Assembly (NCBI RefSeq): GCF_030717845.1
Contig: NZ_JAUZVZ010000001.1
Location: 203,349 to 267,348 of the forward strand
Length of the DNA: 64,000 nt
Direction of reading: 5' to 3'
Source: Alkalimonas collagenimarina
Lineage (GTDB): Bacteria; Pseudomonadota; Gammaproteobacteria; Enterobacterales; Alteromonadaceae
Positions 8,296-16,902 of the stretch are shown piece by piece. The notes below the pieces were generated by a model. It made no database searches and had not been told where the DNA came from. It saw only the letters and a list, made by a program, of their open reading frames with translations. A program made the position numbers and the translations under genes. How positions within the stretch are numbered: position 1 is the first letter of the stretch; each line of letters opens with the position of its first letter.

Positions 8296-9618
8296 TTAAT
8301 GAACGATCCGTAGCTTTACATCATTTGGGCTAGCGGGGTCGTGCTCTAAACTGATTAAGTAATGCTGTCCCTGCTGCAAGGTCATGGGCGCTGTTTTATC
8401 CAGTAACAGCTCATTGCCCTGACTGGTTATTGCGGTCAATGCCAGTGACACCTGATTAGCGGGTAGGCGGATTTGTTGTTGGTCACCTATCTCTAACTTT
8501 TGTACCTTATAGTGCGCGTCCTGAATGGTTTCGTGAGCCCGGACAAAGTACAGGTTCAACTCATCATAGGTGTGGTTGAGATTCATCACAGTGACATCGT
8601 GCTGATGGATCTGTGGTCGATTAGCCTCAGTGTACTGAAGGTTTCTGGTTTCACCGGCACTATCCTGAAACAATACCACCACTTTACTCTGACCTTGTTG
8701 CAGGCTGAGCAACTGATTATTCAATAGTGGGTTGGCTTCGTGATCGTTTACGGATAACTGATAATCCCCTTGCGACAGCGCGACGTAACTGCTGAATTCA
8801 TGTTGATTAAGTGTAAGCAGAGACTCTTGGTCAAGCAGAATTTCTACTGGTTGCACGTTGTTGTACAATCGGAATTGCGCGGGGGCATAGCGGTGAAGCA
8901 GCTGATCGGTCGAACCTGTGTTCAATACCACATCGGCAATCAGTTGCTCAGGCAGTGGACCTTGCTGATCGCGTATGATCAAGCTGTACGTACTGCTATA
9001 TTGATAATGAAAGCTTTGGCTTTGAAACAGCACGTCTTGCTGGCCTGGCTCCGTCAGGAAGATGGTATAGTGTCCACGCTCCAGTTTTTCAGCTGGATAG
9101 GCAATTTCCATGAGGCTCAGTTGTTCTACAAATTCGGCGTTATCAAAACCCTCATCGGCCTTACCCAAATAAATATCCAACTCCGGGAATTGTTGCGAAA
9201 GGTTGGTGAGCGTGAGCATAAATTGCTGCTCAAGTGTGATGTTGCGATCGAACTGAACTTCCAGGAGGCTCGGCTCACCAGCTTCTTCAGCCAGAATCAA
9301 TAAATGCTTATAGCCCGACTTTGAGACCAGGTTATCTTCCAGCAGAACTTGTTGGCTATGCACTGTGGTAAGACTAAACTCATGCTCGCTACTTTCCAGC
9401 GTGCGTAAACTGGAGGCTTGCCCCAGGGTAAGTTGAGTCGGCTGGCTGTCATTCAGCTGCAATCGAACAGGCTCCTGGCTGTTTGCACCATGATAAAACT
9501 GTACATAACTTTGTGAATAGTCAGGTTGGTCTTCATCGCTATCCGAGCTGCTGCCGCAGGCAACTAACCCTGATAGCAAGGTTATACTCAAAGCGATTAC
9601 ACGAAATTGCATCAACAT
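8296..9618 (-). CDS. DUF4397-like repeat lipoprotein
   Basis: Predicted lipoprotein of 440 residues. From ATG 9618 (AAAGG about eight bases upstream) it reads MLMQFRVIALSITLLSGLVA followed by Cys 21, a good signal-peptidase II lipobox, then a Ser/Asp-rich linker. The frame could start at 9672, but that would bury the signal peptide. The mature part seems built from about four similar beta domains, each beginning with a strand such as YVQFYHGANSQ, AQFRLYNNVQPVEILLD or VTVMNLNHTYDELNLYFV and followed by a GxYQL or GHYTIFL-type turn. This resembles DUF4397 domains of cell-surface proteins. The Ser after Cys+1 rather than Asp suggests outer-membrane sorting under the E. coli rule. No enzyme motif is visible. 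It stands alone between the small-ORF region and the GST gene. Confidence 0.75.
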   Translation of the reverse strand: MLMQFRVIALSITLLSGLVACGSSSDSDEDQPDYSQSYVQFYHGANSQEPVRLQLNDSQPTQLTLGQASSLRTLESSEHEFSLTTVHSQQVLLEDNLVSKSGYKHLLILAEEAGEPSLLEVQFDRNITLEQQFMLTLTNLSQQFPELDIYLGKADEGFDNAEFVEQLSLMEIAYPAEKLERGHYTIFLTEPGQQDVLFQSQSFHYQYSSTYSLIIRDQQGPLPEQLIADVVLNTGSTDQLLHRYAPAQFRLYNNVQPVEILLDQESLLTLNQHEFSSYVALSQGDYQLSVNDHEANPLLNNQLLSLQQGQSKVVVLFQDSAGETRNLQYTEANRPQIHQHDVTVMNLNHTYDELNLYFVRAHETIQDAHYKVQKLEIGDQQQIRLPANQVSLALTAITSQGNELLLDKTAPMTLQQGQHYLISLEHDPASPNDVKLRIVH

Positions 9619-9786
9619 GGGAAATACCTTTCTGGTTAGTAAAAACATGAGCCTACCCAGAGTTGAATGCACAAAGAAGTATTATTACCAATAAAAACAA
9701 TTTAATACAGCAGGTTACAGGGTAGCACCGTGCACCTATGTGACAGCGATACCCTATGAGCTTAATTTTGTCTGAGTGTTGTCCTA

Positions 9787-10401
9787 TTATGCTTGCAGTG
9801 CATCATCGAGCTGATTGGCCCGAATGGCGGCTTCACGGGCTTGCAACCGCTCTGAATACTGGGTAAAGGCTGGTCGCTCTTCCAACGTTTTAAACATCAT
9901 GCCCCAGATAATTTGGCTGCCGACATACACATCGGCGGCCGTAAATTGCTCGCCACACAAGTAAGGTCCATGCTGTAAAGCCGTTTCCAATGCATCAACG
10001 GTATTTTGATAGAAACCAGATCCAACGGCTGGGGCATTTTCAGCATCGATACGCCAATCGTACGCTTTGGCGGAGGTGGCCATTTCCACCGGGCCGGCCG
10101 CAAAAAATAACCAGCGGTAATAGGTTGCTCGCATTGGGCTGTTGGTGGCAGGGGCAAGCTGTTTATCGGCAAAGTGATCAGCAAGGTAGGCACAAATTGC
10201 TGCTGCCTCAGTGACCACCACATCGCCATGAGTAATGACCGGTACTTTCCCCATAGGATTCAGGGCCAGAAAGTCGGCAGATTTCATGTCAGCACCGTAC
10301 TCCAGTACTTTGATTTGATAGGGTACTTTCAGTTCTTCCAGTAGCCAGCGGACAACACGGCCACGTGAATTGGGGTTGGTGTAAAGCGTTAATGTTTGCA
10401 T
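9787..10401 (-). CDS. Glutathione S-transferase family protein
   Basis: A 204-residue cytosolic GST. The N-terminal thioredoxin-like domain begins MQTLTLYTNPNSRGRVVRWL, where the NSRGR segment occupies the glutathione-activating position. KVPVITHGDVVVTEAAAI contains the cis-Pro and the glutathione-binding E-A/S turn. The all-helical C-terminal domain has YLCGEQFTAADVYVGSQI, the conserved N-capping box (FTAAD). Length is normal. Substrate cannot be told from sequence. It is divergent from a WYL-domain regulator gene, with an inverted repeat in the 154-base gap, so repression or induction by that regulator is plausible. Confidence 0.9.
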   Translation of the reverse strand: MQTLTLYTNPNSRGRVVRWLLEELKVPYQIKVLEYGADMKSADFLALNPMGKVPVITHGDVVVTEAAAICAYLADHFADKQLAPATNSPMRATYYRWLFFAAGPVEMATSAKAYDWRIDAENAPAVGSGFYQNTVDALETALQHGPYLCGEQFTAADVYVGSQIIWGMMFKTLEERPAFTQYSERLQAREAAIRANQLDDALQA

Positions 10402-10470
10402 GGTTCCATTCCTTGTTGGTTAAGCAGATAAGAGGTAGTTGGTCCCCTGAGCAGCACTATAAAATCAATA

Positions 10471-10489
10471 TAGGACAGAATACGTCCTA
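10471..10489. promoter_or_regulatory. Inverted repeat, possible operator of the WYL regulator
   Basis: TAGGAC (10471-10476) and GTCCTA (10484-10489) form a perfect inverted repeat around a seven-base centre, midway between the divergent GST and WYL-regulator genes. A dimeric HTH repressor site is the simplest reading. No experiment or database comparison supports it here. Confidence 0.4.
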
Positions 10490-10555
10490 GTTTTCCGCTA
10501 TAGTTGTTTTTTTGCAGCATGAACATGAATAATAGATGAGTAGAAGGAAAATCAA

Positions 10556-11503
10556 GTGAGCGGCCCTACGCTTCGGGTTCTGACGGTATTGGAATTATTG
10601 CAGTCCAATGGGCGACTGACCGGCACTGAGTTGGCCAACCAGCTCGGGGTTGATACCCGCACAGTACGACGCTATATCCGGGTGCTTGAAGACATGGGCG
10701 TTCCTGTGACCACCGAGCAGGGGCGAGAGGGGGGCTATATGCTGGTGGCCGGCTTTAAATTGCCGCCGATGATGTTTACCAATGAAGAGACATTTGCTTT
10801 ATCGCTGGGCTTACTGGCTGCAAGTAACCTTCGTTTGGCCGGCACTGAGCCTGCACTTCACAGTGTGCAGGCAAAGCTGGAGCGGGTGATGCCAGCTAAG
10901 TTAAAATCCCGGGCGAAAGCCATTGCTTCAAGTGTCAGTTTGGTGCTGCCGCAGTCTGTGTCGGATACCTATGAACCGCATCTGGAGCCATTGTTGGATG
11001 CATTGGAGCAGCAGCGCTCTATCAGCATCCGCTATGCTTCATATCAGCAAGAGCCGGTGTCTCGTCAAGTGGATCCCTATGGTTTGCTGTTCCGCCGCGG
11101 CCGTTGGTACATGAGTGGTTATTGCCATCTGCGCAAAGAGCTCAGAACCTTTAGGTTGGATCGGTTACAGCAGGTTCAACTGCTCGAACACCGCTTTGAA
11201 CGGCCGACAGACTTTAATACAGCAGAGCATTTTCACCAGAGCCTGAATAACATGCCGTGCAATCTGGAGGTGAAGGTATGCCTTCACACCAACAAAGTTG
11301 AAGCTGAGGAGGTGTTAGGCTCTATGGCTGCTATGCTGCAGCCGCAGCACAATGGTTTGCTGCTGAGCACCCGCACCGACAGCAGCTATTGGTTTGCACT
11401 GTGGCTAAGCCAGTTGCCCTTTGACTTCACCATTTTGGAGCCGCTTGAGCTTAAACAAGCGGTGAAGCGTCAGGCCGAACGATTGCTGAGGCTATCAGAA
11501 TAA
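10556..11503 (+). CDS. HTH/WYL-domain transcriptional regulator (YafY family)
   Basis: A 315-residue regulator. Residues about 5-60 form a DeoR-type winged helix (RVLTVLELLQSNGRLTGTEL, then DTRTVRRYIRVLEDMG). The centre, about 140-210, is a WYL domain (ISIRYASY, PYGLLFRRGRWYMSGYCHLR, LRTFRLDRLQ), followed by a WCX-type C-terminal extension. WYL domains sense nucleotides, nucleic-acid ends or small ligands. The start is GTG 10556, supported by AAGGAA eight bases before. It is divergently transcribed from the GST gene, and such regulators often control the divergent neighbour. The ligand is unknown. Confidence 0.9.
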   Translation: MSGPTLRVLTVLELLQSNGRLTGTELANQLGVDTRTVRRYIRVLEDMGVPVTTEQGREGGYMLVAGFKLPPMMFTNEETFALSLGLLAASNLRLAGTEPALHSVQAKLERVMPAKLKSRAKAIASSVSLVLPQSVSDTYEPHLEPLLDALEQQRSISIRYASYQQEPVSRQVDPYGLLFRRGRWYMSGYCHLRKELRTFRLDRLQQVQLLEHRFERPTDFNTAEHFHQSLNNMPCNLEVKVCLHTNKVEAEEVLGSMAAMLQPQHNGLLLSTRTDSSYWFALWLSQLPFDFTILEPLELKQAVKRQAERLLRLSE

Positions 11504-11509
11504 GGGGTA

Positions 11510-12367
11510 CTAATGCTTCTGCTGGTGGCGGCTGACCAGCCATAGCGCGACAAGCATTAGGCCCGCGCCGAGAGCCAGACGAAGGACATCGGTATCCCGA
11601 TTCCAAATCAACAGATTAACCAGTAAGCCCGCAGGGATCAGTGCATTGTTCATAATGGCCAGCTGGCCACTATTGACCTTGGTCGCTCCCCGGTTCCATA
11701 AGTAATAGCCAAGGCCAGATGCCACTACCCCTAGCCACAGCAAGATGCTCCACTGCAGGCTTGTCGTGGGGTACTGAGGTTGCCCCAACAGCAACCAGGC
11801 GGGTAGAGCGATCAGTAGCGCACCCAAGTAAAACCAGCCAAACAGAGTATGATGGGCGGGTGGGGTTGCAACTGGCCAGTGAGCCAATCGGTATTTGTAC
11901 AAGACCTGACCACTGGCAAAGCAGAGGTTGGCCCCTTGCACCACCAAAAAACCGAACCAGAAATCATCATTCAGGCTGTTCCAGCGCATAATGGCAGCAC
12001 CTGCAATGGCGAGTAGCGCACTGAGTAAATAACGCCCATGGAAACGACCTTCCAGCAGATCATGCAACAAGGTAATGTAGACGGGAGTGAAAATGGTGAA
12101 GATCAGCACTTCGGGTACGCTGAGCAGTAAAAATGACTGGTAATAAAACAAGTACATTAAACCGAGTTGAATGGCGCCAATACCCATCAGCTGTATTGCC
12201 AGTGTTGGGGCGATTTTTTGGCGGAGCAAAAAGGGTAGAAACACCAATGCTGCCAATGCTACCCGGCTCAGTACAGCAAAATAGCTATCAACCTGACCAG
12301 CCAGATAGACACCAATCAGTGAAAATGAAAAAGCCCATAACAGGGTAATCGCCCAAAGAAACGCCAT
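11510..12367 (-). CDS. EamA-family (DMT) inner-membrane transporter
   Basis: About 285 residues with ten hydrophobic segments in two EamA repeats, typical of drug/metabolite exporters. The chosen start ATG 12367 begins MAFLWAITLLWAFSFSLIGV, with the first membrane helix directly at the N-terminus and a GAGAG site eight bases upstream. The longer frame to 12424 adds 19 polar residues. The second repeat contains FLVVQGANLCFASGQVLYKY and GYYLWNRGATKVNSGQLAIM, resembling carboxylate/amino-acid transporters such as MadN or RarD relatives. Substrate is unknown. It ends six bases from the convergent WYL gene. Confidence 0.88.
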   Translation of the reverse strand: MAFLWAITLLWAFSFSLIGVYLAGQVDSYFAVLSRVALAALVFLPFLLRQKIAPTLAIQLMGIGAIQLGLMYLFYYQSFLLLSVPEVLIFTIFTPVYITLLHDLLEGRFHGRYLLSALLAIAGAAIMRWNSLNDDFWFGFLVVQGANLCFASGQVLYKYRLAHWPVATPPAHHTLFGWFYLGALLIALPAWLLLGQPQYPTTSLQWSILLWLGVVASGLGYYLWNRGATKVNSGQLAIMNNALIPAGLLVNLLIWNRDTDVLRLALGAGLMLVALWLVSRHQQKH

Positions 12368-12466
12368 AAAACAAGCTCTCGTGCAGTCATCTGCAGTCAG
12401 TAAATATGCGGCAGTAGCATGCATGAAACTCCAGCGTCGATCCAGTGCTGTTTACATACGATTGGT

Positions 12467-13621
12467 TCAGGCACTGTGCAGTTTGCCTAGCGTTACAGTA
12501 TTTCGACCAGCCTGTTTGCTGGCATACAATGCCTCGTCCGCTTGTTTAAAGGCTGTCACATGATCATGATATGAGGGGATCACATGTACCATCCCAATGC
12601 TGATAGTGAGTTCAACTTGTGCGTCTTCAATGCTCTTTAACTGCTTAGCCACTTGCTGACATAAGCGCTGACTCACCTGTAACGCAGTGTGCTCATCAAT
12701 ATCAATTAACAGAGCAGCAAATTCCTCCCCGCCAATTCTGCCAATAATATCATTGCTGCGTAATTGCTTAGATAACAGCTTTGCTACGGAGGCAATGGCC
12801 CGATCACCTACTGCATGGCCAAAGGTATCATTCACCTTTTTAAAAAAATCTATATCGATCATCATAAATACAGCTGGAGTATATGGGTGTTGCTGCCAGT
12901 AGTATTCAAGCTGATTGAAAAAATGTTCGCGGTTGGCCAGACGGGTTAAGCCATCTCGTTGTGACTTCAGGGTAAGTTTACGTTCCAGTTTTAAAAAACT
13001 TAACCATGGCAGCAGTAAGGCGGTTAGAGTTGTGAGCAGAATATGACTTAGCAGCGTGTAAATCGACGATTCCGGCAAACCATGAATATTCAACTGCTGC
13101 CAATGAAAGAGAACCAGCGCAGCCTGCACAAACATCAGCAATGCATGCAGCACAAATATGGCTTGCAGGGTTCTGGTAAATATGGGTTCGGTGATAATCG
13201 ATTTCTTTAATAAAAAGGCACACAAACAAAATGTCAGCCCGATGGCCAGTGCGGCCATGATACTGAGTAGCCCTGGCTGCGGATAGCTGAGCAAAAAAAT
13301 CGTGATTGCAATGGCAAGAGCCACAAAAGCCAGCTGACGTCGGCGTTTGGTATAGCGAAAACGTGAGAATTGAACCAGCCCTGCCAGCACATAGACCGGT
13401 GCTAGCAGCAATAAGCAGTCTGCGATAAAAAAGCTGAAAAATTCAGGGATAGGGTAAGGGCGCATTGCCACCAGAGCCGAGCCCAACACAAAAAAGCCGC
13501 AGGAGTACGACCACAGTTTAAAGCACCTGTCTTTAGGCTTGCGCCGGTAAAGCAGATACAGGTAAATGCCCACAATAAGGTTAATAGCCAGCGCAAGCAG
13601 AGTAACAGTGGGTAAATGCAT
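12467..13621 (-). CDS. Membrane diguanylate cyclase (GGDEF)
   Basis: Makes cyclic di-GMP from two GTP. From ATG 13621 (GAGGA five bases upstream) the protein has 384 residues. About seven hydrophobic helices occupy roughly residues 1-205, followed by a GGDEF domain. The domain starts RDGLTRLANREHFFN, has the metal/nucleotide motif DIDFFKKVNDTFGHAVGD, and an active-site RIGGEEFAALL (GGEEF, catalytically competent). RSND lies five residues before GGEEF and fits the RxxD inhibitory site, so product feedback is likely. The membrane part resembles no sensor I can name. It is the only intact diguanylate cyclase among three c-di-GMP genes in the window. Confidence 0.92.
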   Translation of the reverse strand: MHLPTVTLLALAINLIVGIYLYLLYRRKPKDRCFKLWSYSCGFFVLGSALVAMRPYPIPEFFSFFIADCLLLLAPVYVLAGLVQFSRFRYTKRRRQLAFVALAIAITIFLLSYPQPGLLSIMAALAIGLTFCLCAFLLKKSIITEPIFTRTLQAIFVLHALLMFVQAALVLFHWQQLNIHGLPESSIYTLLSHILLTTLTALLLPWLSFLKLERKLTLKSQRDGLTRLANREHFFNQLEYYWQQHPYTPAVFMMIDIDFFKKVNDTFGHAVGDRAIASVAKLLSKQLRSNDIIGRIGGEEFAALLIDIDEHTALQVSQRLCQQVAKQLKSIEDAQVELTISIGMVHVIPSYHDHVTAFKQADEALYASKQAGRNTVTLGKLHSA

Positions 13622-13870
13622 GTATTCCTCAATGTAGTGACTGGCAGTTGGCAATGGCTAACTCCGACTCCAATTGCCTAAGCTACCGTAAAATACTGTT
13701 TAAAGGTACTACTTTAACCGCCAGCCGCTGACTGCATAGGCTAGCTTCAAGCTTAAATAATGGCTGGTTTGTCAACGCGGTGTATGGGCTGGTATGCTTG
13801 GTGTTTCGGATGGGTCCTGCAGAGCAACACGACCAGCAGGCTGCCCCCATGATCTGAAGGAGCGTGAACT

Positions 13871-14851
13871 ATGAACAATCGCTTCACTCGCAGACAGAGC
13901 CTCAAGCTGCTTGGCGCCAGTGTGGCCGCTAGCTTACTGCCTTCTTTACCATTGTTTGGCCAGTCCATGGCTGCTTTGTCAGCAGGCGAACACTCACAGA
14001 ATACAAGCAGCGATGGGCTGTATCAAAAACGCTATGGCAAAAGTGACAAAACCCTGCCTGTCATCGGGATGGGCACCTGGCGTACCTTCAATGTTGGCCG
14101 CGATCCGCAGCTGCTTAACGCCAGAATGGAAGTGGTCCGGGCATTTTTTCAGCTCGGCGGCGGCTTGATTGACTCCTCCCCAATGTATGGTTCTGCACCC
14201 GATGTGATGGGGTACGCCTTGCAACAGCTGGGTATTCCGAGCCGTCTGTTCTCAGCCGAAAAAGTCTGGAGCCCGGCTGGTGGCTCGACACGCGAGCAGG
14301 TAGACGACTTGCAATCACGTTGGAAAGTACCGCAATTCGATTTGGTGCAAGTACACAATCTAACCGATTGGCGGGAGCATCTGGCTGAACTGCGGGACAT
14401 GAAAGCGGAAGGTAAGATTGGCTATATTGGTATCACCACCTCACATGGCCGCCGCCACAGAGAGATAGAACAGATCATGGCTGCCGGAGATATCGACTTT
14501 GTTCAGCTGACTTACAACATCACCCAACGCCGTGCGGAAAGCCGGCTGCTTCCTCTGGCAGAAGAGCAGGGCATTGCTGTCATCGCCAACCGACCCTACA
14601 ACGGCGGTAGTTTGATTAAGGCGTTAAAACGCCGTGGTGAAACGTTGCCCGAGTGGGCTCAAGCTGAGTGCGGCTGCACAACGTGGGCGGACTTTCTGCT
14701 AAAGTACATTGTCAGTCATCCCGGCATAACCTGTGTTATTCCGGCCACGACTCAGCTGGAGCATTTGCAGGAGAATATGCGCGCCGGCCATCATCCCATG
14801 CCTTCGGCCAGCAACCGACAGCGCATGGTACGCTACATTGAGTCGCTATGA
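13871..14851 (+). CDS. Tat-exported aldo/keto reductase
   Basis: A 326-residue protein with a twin-arginine signal, RRQSLKLLG at residues 7-15, followed by a hydrophobic stretch and a possible cleavage after QSMA. The rest is an aldo/keto reductase barrel: GMGTWRTFNVG, the catalytic Asp and Tyr in IDSSPMYGSAPDVMG, Lys in SAEKVWS and His in QVHNLTDW. The C-terminal CVIPATTQLEHLQENM corresponds to the cofactor-binding IPG/T loop. Tat export of a folded NADPH-type reductase implies cofactor loading in the cytoplasm or a changed cofactor; this is inference. AAGGAG lies nine bases before the ATG. Its last four bases (ATGA) overlap the start of the following membrane-protein gene, so the two are translationally coupled. 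Confidence 0.88.
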   Translation: MNNRFTRRQSLKLLGASVAASLLPSLPLFGQSMAALSAGEHSQNTSSDGLYQKRYGKSDKTLPVIGMGTWRTFNVGRDPQLLNARMEVVRAFFQLGGGLIDSSPMYGSAPDVMGYALQQLGIPSRLFSAEKVWSPAGGSTREQVDDLQSRWKVPQFDLVQVHNLTDWREHLAELRDMKAEGKIGYIGITTSHGRRHREIEQIMAAGDIDFVQLTYNITQRRAESRLLPLAEEQGIAVIANRPYNGGSLIKALKRRGETLPEWAQAECGCTTWADFLLKYIVSHPGITCVIPATTQLEHLQENMRAGHHPMPSASNRQRMVRYIESL

Positions 14852-15564
14852 ACGGCGGGGCCAGCTATCAGTTACAAGACTTTATTCCTTTTACGATTGA
14901 AATCTATGTTCGACTGCTTGAGCGCTTAAATGAAACCCTTTGGCCACTACACCTGATCACTTTGACTTTGGGTATGGCAGTGGTGTGGCTGGCACTCACC
15001 AATCGTACTCGCTTGGCTTGTCTGTTTATTGCTCCCATTTGGACCTTTGTTGCCGTGGCATTTTTTATGCAGCACTATGCCGAGTTGAATTGGGCGGGTG
15101 GCTATATAGGCTATGTATTTTTTGCTCAGGCGATGTTGCTGCTTGTCATTTCACTTAGCGGTAAAGGTATTCATACGATGCCACAGCAAAAGCCAGCTGT
15201 TTTTTTAGGGGGGGTGGATAAGGTCGCGGTTTTGATCGGTATAGCCATCGCCCTCGCTGGCCTCATTGCTCTACCGTTACTGGCGCCACTCACTACTGGT
15301 GCCTCATGGCAGCAAGCCGAAGTCTTTGGTATTCATGCTGACCCTACTGCCATCACTACACTGGGGTTGTTGCTGATCATGCTTCGCGGCTGGGTGTTGT
15401 GGCTCAGCATGATCATCCCGGCCTGCTGGCTGCTTATCTCGGCCCTGACTTTGTGGGCACTGGATGCATCGGGGGCCATTGCCCTGATCGCTATACAAGC
15501 AACAGGGTTGATCGGCCTGATGGCCGCATCGGCACCGAAACGCAAGTACTTCATAAAGTCTTAA
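14848..15564 (+). CDS. DUF6064 family membrane protein
   Basis: A 238-residue integral membrane protein with about seven hydrophobic helices. The pattern FIPFTIEIYVRLLERLNETLWP, followed by short helices containing TRLACLFIAPIWTFVAVAFF, QHYAELNWAGGYIGYVFFAQ and a final GLMAAS segment, is that of DUF6064, whose members start with a short amphipathic helix ending NExxWP. The function of the family is unknown. Coupling (4-base overlap) to the Tat-exported aldo/keto reductase suggests a shared envelope role, for example as a membrane anchor or electron route; this is speculation. Confidence 0.8.
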   Translation: MNGGASYQLQDFIPFTIEIYVRLLERLNETLWPLHLITLTLGMAVVWLALTNRTRLACLFIAPIWTFVAVAFFMQHYAELNWAGGYIGYVFFAQAMLLLVISLSGKGIHTMPQQKPAVFLGGVDKVAVLIGIAIALAGLIALPLLAPLTTGASWQQAEVFGIHADPTAITTLGLLLIMLRGWVLWLSMIIPACWLLISALTLWALDASGAIALIAIQATGLIGLMAASAPKRKYFIKS

Positions 15565-15570
15565 GCTAAA

Positions 15571-15660
15571 GGCATATCAAATGTTTTAAGAGGGACTTCC
15601 AACGTGTGGTACTTTGTTGTTGCTCAAGGTCATGATGCCAACTAAAAAGGCGTGATAGCT
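15571..15660 (+). repeat. Degenerate integron attC-like site, upstream copy
   Basis: GCATATCAAATG (15572-15583) followed by TTTAAGAGGGACTTCC (15584-15599) and AACGTGTGG closely resembles the left half of Vibrio-type attC sites, which typically read AACAAACGC, TCAAGAGGGACT, CCAACGCGTGGC. The right end, AAGGCGTGATAGC near 15647-15659, resembles the attC end GGCGTTATGC with changes in the core. Both cores deviate from consensus, so recombination competence is doubtful. It lies 32 bases before the LprI-like gene. Confidence 0.55.
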
Positions 15661-15691
15661 TGTGTGGGGACTGTGTGCTTCGAGGTGAATT

Positions 15692-16105
15692 ATGAAAAAG
15701 TATATTACATTAGCTCTAGCGATCTCGTCATTTACCGCTATGGCAACCGATAAAACTCTCGACTGCGATAATGCTCTAAGCACGCTTGAGATTAACCAGT
15801 GTGCGTTGATCGAACTGGAGTTAGCGCAAACTGAACTAACCCAGTATTTGGAAGCAAGCCTTGAGCATAATGCGTTCGATTCCGAGCTCATCGAGTCCAT
15901 CACAATAGCTCAAAAAGATTGGCAGGTTTATATGCAATCCCACTGTGACTCCGTGTATACGAAATGGCGTGAAGGCACAATTCGAGGCGTCATGGCTGTC
16001 GCTTGCAAAACTAAGTTAACAAAACAGAGAACCCACGAGGTTTGGTCGAACTTCTTAACTTATATGGATAGTACGCCACCAGTCTTGTCAGAACCAAGCA
16101 AGTGA
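15692..16105 (+). CDS. LprI-like (DUF1311) secreted protein
   Basis: A 137-residue protein with a Sec signal peptide (MKKYITLALAISSFTAMA) and a mature DUF1311/LprI N-terminal domain. Diagnostic features are an early DCDNALSTLEINQCA pair of cysteines, the helical repeat AQKDWQVYMQSHCDS, and GTIRGVMAVACKTKLTKQRT, where the last Cys and Arg are typical. LprI-type proteins include lysozyme inhibitors, but most members have no known role. The gene is isolated, with SD GAGGTG before the ATG. AttC-like sequences lie on both sides, so it has the form of an integron gene cassette. Confidence 0.82.
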   Translation: MKKYITLALAISSFTAMATDKTLDCDNALSTLEINQCALIELELAQTELTQYLEASLEHNAFDSELIESITIAQKDWQVYMQSHCDSVYTKWREGTIRGVMAVACKTKLTKQRTHEVWSNFLTYMDSTPPVLSEPSK

Positions 16106-16120
16106 TCCATTAAGTTCGCA

Positions 16121-16160
16121 CCTGTCAAACGCTTTAAGAAAAACTTCCAATACGGTTATA
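16121..16160 (+). repeat. Partial attC-like sequence, downstream copy
   Basis: TCAAACGCTTTAAGAAAAAC (16125-16144), continuing with TTCCAATACGG, matches the upstream copy at 15577-15602 in about 21 of 26 positions and also resembles Vibrio-type attC left arms. No right arm is evident before the terminator at 16175, so this copy looks truncated or decayed. Confidence 0.5.
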
Positions 16161-16174
16161 GAGCTTGGATCTTC

Positions 16175-16198
16175 AAAAAAACGGCCCTAAAAGGGCCG
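16175..16198 (-). terminator. Intrinsic terminator for the fasciclin gene
   Basis: Read on the minus strand, CGGCCCT pairs with AGGGCCG (16198-16192 and 16188-16182) around a three-base loop and runs into seven T (16181-16175). It lies about 50 bases after the stop of the minus-strand fasciclin gene. Confidence 0.85.
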
Positions 16199-16247
16199 AA
16201 AGTGTCATTGGAGAGTGCATAAAAGACTAGCGTTTTAACGCTACTCC

Positions 16248-16742
16248 TTAATAACTACTGCTTGGCATTACTACGGTATCGATGACGTGGATCACGCCAT
16301 TGCTGGTTTCAATGTCGGTGGCTACTACTTCAGCGCCATTGACAAAGACTTTACCGTATTTAACTTCGATTGCCAGATCTTGACCTTGAACCGTTGTTGC
16401 CGAAGTCAGGTTGACCACATCGGAAGCCATGACTTTGCCGGCGACAACATGGTAGGTAAGTACATTGGTAAGTGCAGCTTTGTCAGCCACCAATGCATTT
16501 AAGTCTGCAGCTGGGATTTTGGCAAAGGCATCATCGTTAGGAGCAAACACAGTAAAAGGACCTTCACCTTTTAATGTATCGACCAGATCTGCAGCCTGTA
16601 CTGCGGTCACCAAGGTGGTGAAACTACCCGCAGCAACAGCTGTGTCTACGATATCAGCTTTTGATTTGTGGTTGTGTGCTTGGGCAGTAAACGCCAACGA
16701 GCCAGCTAACAGAGCACCGGTAATAGCATAAGACAGTTTCAT
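16248..16742 (-). CDS. Secreted fasciclin (FAS1) domain protein
   Basis: A 164-residue protein with a clear Sec signal ([20 protein letters not shown], cleavage near AQA) and one complete FAS1 domain. The conserved H1 box appears as [16 protein letters not shown], the YH motif as [10 protein letters not shown], and the H2 region as [12 protein letters not shown] at the very C-terminus. FAS1 proteins act in adhesion or as small extracellular binding modules; bacterial single-domain forms are common and poorly understood. SD GAGGAAG precedes the ATG. The gene is monocistronic, with its own terminator at 16175-16198. Confidence 0.93.
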   Translation of the reverse strand: MKLSYAITGALLAGSLAFTAQAHNHKSKADIVDTAVAAGSFTTLVTAVQAADLVDTLKGEGPFTVFAPNDDAFAKIPAADLNALVADKAALTNVLTYHVVAGKVMASDVVNLTSATTVQGQDLAIEVKYGKVFVNGAEVVATDIETSNGVIHVIDTVVMPSSSY

Positions 16743-16902
16743 AAATCTTCCTCTTCGTTGTAAGTTGGATGTAACAGTCCGTGTAAGAAACGTAATGACA
16801 CGAAAGAAAGATCAGATTTATATTTTTGCTGTAGCATGAAACCAAAGCGTCGTGCCGCGAGTACGCATAGGAGCTAAAAGACGATCACCGGATGCACACA
16901 GT

